Part shown: positions 61,452 through 64,000 of the stretch, piece by piece | How the letters are laid out: the number at the start of each line of letters is the position of its first letter | Numbering within the stretch: position 1 is the stretch's first letter | Assembly: GCA_024195265.1 (NCBI GenBank) | Contig: JAJLRJ010000004.1 | Span: forward strand, 44,493,068-44,557,067 | Source: Dendrophyllia cribrosa | Taxonomy: Eukaryota; Cnidaria; Anthozoa; Scleractinia; Dendrophylliidae | Direction: 5' to 3' | Length of the DNA: 64,000 nt | Made by a program: the position numbers and the translations under genes | The notes under the pieces: generated by a model | Database searches by the model: none | The model's input: the letters and a program-made list of their open reading frames with translations, nothing else | What the model was told of the DNA's origin: nothing

Positions 61452-62402
61452 ATGGCCGAATCGTTAACTAAATTTCTAGAAAAGAAGCGTTTTCATTCCT
61501 TCTCTTCGAAAGGTTCTTCGCCTTCCCCGAACAGAAAGCAAATAGAAGCCAAAAAGCTAAGAAGTGAAAGTGTTACTTCCGAAGAGATCATCCACCACGA
61601 GGGAGCGGACAAGATGCCTGCCCATTGTGCCAACTGTGATGTGAAACTCGAGTCGATTCTAACCAAACTTGAACTGCTTGATGCCATCGAAAAGTCAATG
61701 AAAGTATTGCAAGAAACTCTGGGAAAGATGGACACGCGTATCCTTTCATTAGAAAGCGCTCAGGCGACGGTGAACCGTGACATTAACGATCTTAAAGCCA
61801 GTCTGAGTTTCACCCAAGATCGGCACACTAAATCCAACGCAAGTTTCGAAAGTTTAAAAGATCAAACCAATTTAAAACTGGCTGAGATGGCCAAGAAGAA
61901 TGACGAATTAGAAGGAAAGCTCAAGGAACTAGAAAGCCAAAACCTTTACCTGGAAGCATATTCCAGACGAGAGAATATAAAGTTTGAAAATATCCAAGAG
62001 GAACCTGGCCAGAAGCGAGAGGATACCGAAGAAGTGCTCCGCAACTTCTTAGAAACACACCTTGGTTATGAACAAGCTCATGACGTCGAAATCCAGAGAG
62101 TTCACCGATTGAAAACAAAGAAAGCAGATGGAAATCCAAAGCCCATCATCGCGAGGTTTCTACGTTACAAGGACTGCGAGCGTATTTTATCTTTGGGCCG
62201 TCGATTAAAAGATACCGAGTACCGAATGTATCAAGATTTACCTTACGGCATAGTAGAAAGAAGAAGAAAACAAATGGACGTATTTAAAGCTGCCAAAAGG
62301 AACCAAATACCGGCTGCTTTCAGTAAGTCACAACCTGATAAACTTTATATTAGTGGAAAATTTTGGCCAGTTGGCAAACCTCTGGACTTGTCCCCTCGTT
62401 AA
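61452..62402 (+). CDS. LINE ORF1 protein (L1-type, coiled coil plus RRM-like), 316 aa
   Basis: RNA-binding chaperone-like protein of L1/Tx1-type elements, forming multimers on the element RNA. ATG at 61452, stop TAA at 62400. Residues about 1-50 are basic and Ser-rich, with a CANC pair near residue 60. A heptad-rich coiled coil covers about 65-165. SRRENIKFENI (about 171-181) is the first RRM strand, and IIARFLRYKDCERIL and YRMYQDLP follow as in Transposase_22-type proteins. The C-terminus has LYISGKFWPVGKPLDL. The frame is intact and ORF1 is in the same frame as ORF2, 411 bp away. Confidence 0.9.
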   Translation: MAESLTKFLEKKRFHSFSSKGSSPSPNRKQIEAKKLRSESVTSEEIIHHEGADKMPAHCANCDVKLESILTKLELLDAIEKSMKVLQETLGKMDTRILSLESAQATVNRDINDLKASLSFTQDRHTKSNASFESLKDQTNLKLAEMAKKNDELEGKLKELESQNLYLEAYSRRENIKFENIQEEPGQKREDTEEVLRNFLETHLGYEQAHDVEIQRVHRLKTKKADGNPKPIIARFLRYKDCERILSLGRRLKDTEYRMYQDLPYGIVERRRKQMDVFKAAKRNQIPAAFSKSQPDKLYISGKFWPVGKPLDLSPR

Positions 62403-62816
62403 TATGTGAAAACACCAAATTGATAAAAAATGTGTAATACATTTATAACGATCTATGCATTGATCCGCTTTAGCGGACGGGCAACCGTTATTATTAAATT
62501 CCTAACCGACCATATTGCCGTACCCCGGCCGAAACGCAATTAATGCGTTTTCAAAACCTTTCACGGCGTTAAGGTCTTGTTTGAGCTATAAGATGTGTGT
62601 TCCAATTTTTGTAATTCTCGTATGTTTCTGTGTCTTACTGTGCTCGGTTAAAACTTTTTTTTGTTTACTTTTTTTTGACTTAAAACTTTACTATTATGCA
62701 AATTCACGAAATAAATTTAAACATATGCATTTTTTTTACACGATCCCTAAGGACGAAAAAAAAAGCCGTCAAAACGTATCTCACCTCAAGTTGCCTTATT
62801 ACTGACGCATATTTAG

Positions 62817-64000
62817 TTAAGACAAAAAAACATATTTAATTTAGACACCCTTGAAAATCTTGACATCAAGTGCCTTTCAATAAACATCAGAGGTCTTAAT
62901 AAGTCCATTAAACGACGTTCGGTTTTCAGGTGGATCCATAACCAAAACGCGCAATTCATATTCCTACAGGAAACACACAGCAATCAAATTAGCACAGACA
63001 TCTGGGCTGCCAAATGGGGAGGCAAAGTTTTCTTTAGCCATGGCACATCAAACAGCAAAGGAGTAATGATACTCATAAACCCAAAACTTGACTGTAAAAT
63101 AGAAAAGTGTATTTCCGATAAAAACGGAAGATATATTATTTTGGACATCTCGGTTGACGATTCGCGTGTAACGTTAGTCAATATTTATGCCCCAAACGAC
63201 CTAAACCAACAATCCAAATTCTTCAAATCATTACACCACTTGCTACAAGATTTTTCACAGCAAAATATTATTATCGGAGGTGACTTCAACTGCGCTATGA
63301 CAGACAAAGACAAAAAAGGTGGCAACCCAGTCGACAGGAAAGCACCTGTTATAAAAGAAATTGAACAGCTGTGTACCGTGTACAATTTGGTTGATATCTG
63401 GCGCCACACAAATCCACATGTCGAATCCTACACATGGAGAAATAAGTCTCACAAAATACAATGTAGATTAGATTTCTTCCATGTCTGAGAAGAACTTTGT
63501 AATATACAAGTGTCATGTAAAATTTCTTATGCTCCCGAAACAGATCACTCGGCGGTTTCGCTACATTTTCAAGCCAAAGCTAAAAAACAACACAGAGGAC
63601 CAGGTTTCTGGAAGTTAAATGATTCGCTACTCATCGATGAACACTATGTTAACTCTCTACGAGAAAATATAGCCTTTTTCAAAGTCAAACATGCAAATGT
63701 GCTTGATAAAGGTTTGAAATGGGATCTCATAAAAATGGAAATAAGAGGCTTCACAGTAAAATATGCTAAAACAAAAGCAAAGTTACGCAAGAATGAAGAG
63801 GCGATCCTTCTAAATAAAATAAATGAACTCCAATTAAAATTAGAAAGAAACCCTAATAACAACCAAGACCAAAACGAGCTCTTCGCGGCAAAATTACGAC
63901 TGCAATCAATCATGCACTTTAAGACCAAAGGCGCGATTTTAAGGAGCAAAGTAAGATGGTACGATGAAGGAGAACGCAATACTAGATACTTTTACGGCTT
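62817..64000 (+). pseudogene. LINE ORF2, APE endonuclease region with one in-frame stop; runs off the edge
   Basis: Encodes the endonuclease that nicks target DNA, followed by the linker toward the reverse transcriptase. The frame opens after TAG at 62814-62816 and has no ATG before 63066. Endonuclease motifs in order: LSINIRGLNK, FLQETHS, KGVMILI, VNIYAPND, IGGDFNC, CRLDFFHV and, after the break, ETDHSAVSLHF with the catalytic His. A TGA at 63486-63488 interrupts the frame between the RLDFF and DHS motifs; the same frame stays open afterwards to 64000 (KVRWYDEGERNTRYFYG, the usual pre-RT motif). This copy is therefore probably inactive unless the stop is a sequence error. Confidence 0.88.

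Larger units (their letters stand above)
61330..64000 (+). mobile_element. L1/Tx1-type LINE, 5' part; continues past the right edge
   Basis: A two-ORF non-LTR retrotransposon: ORF1 (61452-62402) with coiled coil and RRM-like region, then ORF2 (from 62817) starting with an APE-type endonuclease. The reverse transcriptase is beyond the window. The 5' limit is approximate; it lies just right of the 474-bp TTAA element. Inverted copies of CCCGTCCGCTAAAGCGG bracket ORF1 (61416-61432 and 62465-62481). Confidence 0.9.

Overview
This is eukaryotic nuclear DNA from an animal. It shows split genes with conserved splice sites, AT-rich introns, tRNA-derived SINEs, many short inverted-repeat DNA elements, a LINE and a satellite-like array. 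The gene content and the repeat style fit a cnidarian, most likely an anthozoan such as a stony coral, but that assignment is inference and no species can be named from the sequence alone.

Three host genes are supported. (1) On the + strand at 329-8895 lie the last four coding exons of EIF2S3, translation initiation factor eIF2 subunit gamma; the gene enters from the left. Its last intron (2432-8840) is almost filled by about 60 copies of an ~88-bp repeat. (2) On the + strand at 15019-33177 lies a complete MORC3/4-type gene of 22 coding exons and 1066 predicted residues: a GHKL ATPase, a CW zinc finger, a coiled coil, a long Ser/Thr/Pro/Gln-rich exon, a SUMO-site motif and a SUMO-interacting motif. 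Two of its introns look like minor-spliceosome (U12-type) introns, and a 10-residue exon is tandemly duplicated. (3) On the - strand, running from 58260 down to 38786, lies an ARHGAP20-type gene of 14 coding exons and 1118 predicted residues: PH, Ras-associating, RhoGAP, a long disordered tail and a PDZ-ligand-like C-terminus. Genes 2 and 3 converge on 33178-38785. In both complete models every exon joins in phase and the total length is divisible by three.

The rest is mostly mobile DNA. At least four TTAA-flanked element types are present. One is an element carrying one to many 88-bp monomers, with intact copies of 212 and 474 bp; the EIF2S3 array looks like its runaway expansion. Another is a pair of elements, both exactly 553 bp, one of which sits in a single monomer of that array. 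There is a CCAAT-box-rich family with six copies, a 3.4-kb foldback element with ~1.16-kb arms, several TA-flanked mariner-like short elements, three kinds of tRNA-derived repeat, and a Penelope-like retroelement remnant with a hammerhead-like motif. At the right edge is an L1/Tx1-type LINE with an intact ORF1 and an ORF2 broken by one in-frame stop in the endonuclease domain; it leaves the window before the reverse transcriptase.

Stretches not listed (about 871-1300, 8896-9332, 9442-9819, 12270-13028, 13355-14800, 22560-23200, 24690-25150, 37000-37600, 58261-59000 and 60440-60840) show no gene or element I can support beyond low-complexity or AT-rich DNA.
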